A stretch of DNA of 22,026 nt from JBOHUX01 sp050734915 (GTDB lineage Bacteria > Chloroflexota > Dormibacteria > Dormibacterales > Dormibacteraceae): positions 1-22,026 of the forward strand of contig JBOHUX010000017.1 of the NCBI GenBank assembly GCA_050734915.1. The letters are read 5' to 3'. The position numbers and the translations under genes were made by a program. This document shows, one piece after another, positions 21,096 through 22,026 of the stretch (within the stretch, counting starts at the first letter, position 1; every line of letters begins with the position of its first letter). The notes beneath the pieces were generated by a model. The model had not been told where the DNA came from, did no database searches, and was given only the letters and a program-made list of their open reading frames with translations.

Positions 21096-22026
21096 CCCGG
21101 GGACGGCGCGCGGCCGTCGTGGGCGGGTCGATCGGCGGGCTGACGGTGGCCCTGCTGCTGCGTGAGCTTGGCTGGGAGGTCGAGGTTTTCGAACGTTCCG
21201 GGGCCGCCCTGCAGAGTCGCGGCGCCGGCATCGTCGTGCATCCCATGGCGGTGCGCTACGTGGTCGAGCGTGGGGTTTCCGACCTCGATCGGGTGACGGT
21301 CGCCGCCGACCGCCTGCGCTACGTGGACGCGGACGGCGCGGTCGTTTTCGAGGAGTGGAGCCCCTACCGCTTCACCGGCTGGAACACCCTCTACCGGACT
21401 CTGCGTGGCCGCCTTCCGTCGCGTGGCTACCGGCTTGGCTCCGCGATGGTCGCCTTCGAGGAACTCGGCGACCACGTCGAAGTCAGGTTCGCGGACGGGG
21501 GCCGGGAGAGATGCGACCTGCTCGTCTGCGCGGACGGCCCCGCCTCGACCGGCCGCTCCCAGCTCCTCCCCGAGGTGGTGCCCCTCTACTCGGGCTACGT
21601 CGGCTGGCGGGGGACCGTGACGGACGCGGCGCTGACCCATTCCACGCTCGAACAGCTCCGGGGCTCGATCGTCTACCACCTCATGCCCGGCAGCCACATC
21701 CTCATCTACCCGATCCCGGCCGTCGACGGCTCGATGGCGCCGGGCCACCGGCTGATGAACTTCGTCTGGTACCGGAACGTGGCCCCCGGGGCCGACCTGG
21801 AGGCGCTGATGACGGACCGGGAGGGCTCCCGTCGCGAGCTCTCGGTTCCGCCCGGCGCCGTCGGCGAGGTCCATCTCGCGGAGCTGCGCGACGCGGCCCG
21901 CCGCCTCCCCCCCGCGCTGGGCGAGATCGTGAGCAAGGCGGACGAACCCTTCATCCAGCCGGTGATGGACGTCGAGGTGACCCGGATGGCCTTCGGCCGG
22001 GCCTGCTTGCTCGGGGACGCCGCCTT
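21092..22026 (+). CDS. FAD-dependent aromatic hydroxylase (PHBH-type, 2,6-dihydroxypyridine 3-hydroxylase-like), 3' end outside window
   Basis: I translated 311 residues before the window ends; the family is usually ~380-400. The FAD dinucleotide motif is GGSIGG at 11-16 followed by 'LTVALLLRELGWEVEVFERS', then 'LQSRGAGIVVHP' (40-51). The DG motif is 'LVCADGPASTGRS' (144-156), 'YSGYVGWRGTV' (166-176) follows, and the second FAD motif 'GRACLLGDAA' (302-311) has G308-D309. 'GGSIGGLT' and 'GYVGWRG' are typical of 2,6-dihydroxypyridine 3-monooxygenase and close relatives, which hydroxylate N-heteroaromatic or phenolic rings. The ATG 21092 overlaps the upstream stop (ATGA). Context with CMD, ThDP and QOR-like genes suggests aromatic or heteroaromatic catabolism; the exact ring substrate is unproven. 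Confidence 0.9.
   Translation, partial: MTRGRRAAVVGGSIGGLTVALLLRELGWEVEVFERSGAALQSRGAGIVVHPMAVRYVVERGVSDLDRVTVAADRLRYVDADGAVVFEEWSPYRFTGWNTLYRTLRGRLPSRGYRLGSAMVAFEELGDHVEVRFADGGRERCDLLVCADGPASTGRSQLLPEVVPLYSGYVGWRGTVTDAALTHSTLEQLRGSIVYHLMPGSHILIYPIPAVDGSMAPGHRLMNFVWYRNVAPGADLEALMTDREGSRRELSVPPGAVGEVHLAELRDAARRLPPALGEIVSKADEPFIQPVMDVEVTRMAFGRACLLGDAA

Overview
The window is very G+C-rich, densely coding DNA of bacterial type. I see no rRNA, tRNA, CRISPR array or insertion sequence. It reads as a catabolic accessory region: about 20 enzymes, no recognisable transporter or transcription factor, and repeated strand switches between short operons. Three type III (CaiB/BaiF) CoA-transferases, two Gfo/Idh/MocA oxidoreductases, FMO- and PHBH-type flavoprotein monooxygenases and a nitronate-monooxygenase-like protein point to a soil or sediment heterotroph with a large acid and ketone degrading repertoire. 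Actinomycetota, Chloroflexota or a related high-GC lineage would fit, but the sequence alone does not settle the phylum. Several transcription units appear to begin leaderless (a TANNNT-like box 6-10 nt before the start codon), while other genes have clear Shine-Dalgarno sites.

Layout. 1-2748 (minus): FMO-like monooxygenase, MBL-fold hydrolase and CoA-transferase (3' end outside the window) form one operon; FMO and MBL overlap by 4 nt. 2949-4364 (plus): D-2-hydroxyacid dehydrogenase and a small EthD/DUF4286-like protein, separated by a conspicuous A+T-rich inverted repeat. 4388-6912: an M24 metallohydrolase (minus) and an amidase (plus) are head to head, and their GTG start codons lie inside one shared palindrome. 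6959-7951 (minus): Gfo/Idh/MocA oxidoreductase. 7952-8385: a 434-bp gap with a candidate promoter and what looks like the decayed N-terminus of an ornithine cyclodeaminase/mu-crystallin gene. 8386-10602 (plus): CoA-transferase and CitE/HpcH-type lyase. 10616-11404 (minus): SDR dehydrogenase. 11477-14288 (minus): acyl-CoA dehydrogenase, MaoC hydratase and CoA-transferase, joined by two GTGA overlaps. 14338-17676 (minus): nitronate-monooxygenase-like protein, NudC-like Nudix hydrolase, a second Gfo/Idh/MocA enzyme and a possible 49-residue leader ORF. 17882-22026 (plus): AhpD/CMD-family protein, ThDP-dependent enzyme, quinone-reductase-like MDR enzyme and a class A flavin hydroxylase cut by the window end.

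How the genes may work together (inference). FMO, lactonase-like hydrolase and CoA-transferase could oxidise a carbonyl compound to an ester or lactone, open it, and activate the acid as a CoA thioester. Acyl-CoA dehydrogenase, MaoC hydratase and CoA-transferase, with SDR nearby, make a beta-oxidation-like module. CoA-transferase plus CitE-like lyase resembles the end of malyl-/citramalyl-CoA routes. The right-hand cluster (flavin hydroxylase, CMD, ThDP enzyme) has the make-up of an aromatic or N-heteroaromatic degradation set. Substrates cannot be assigned from sequence alone.
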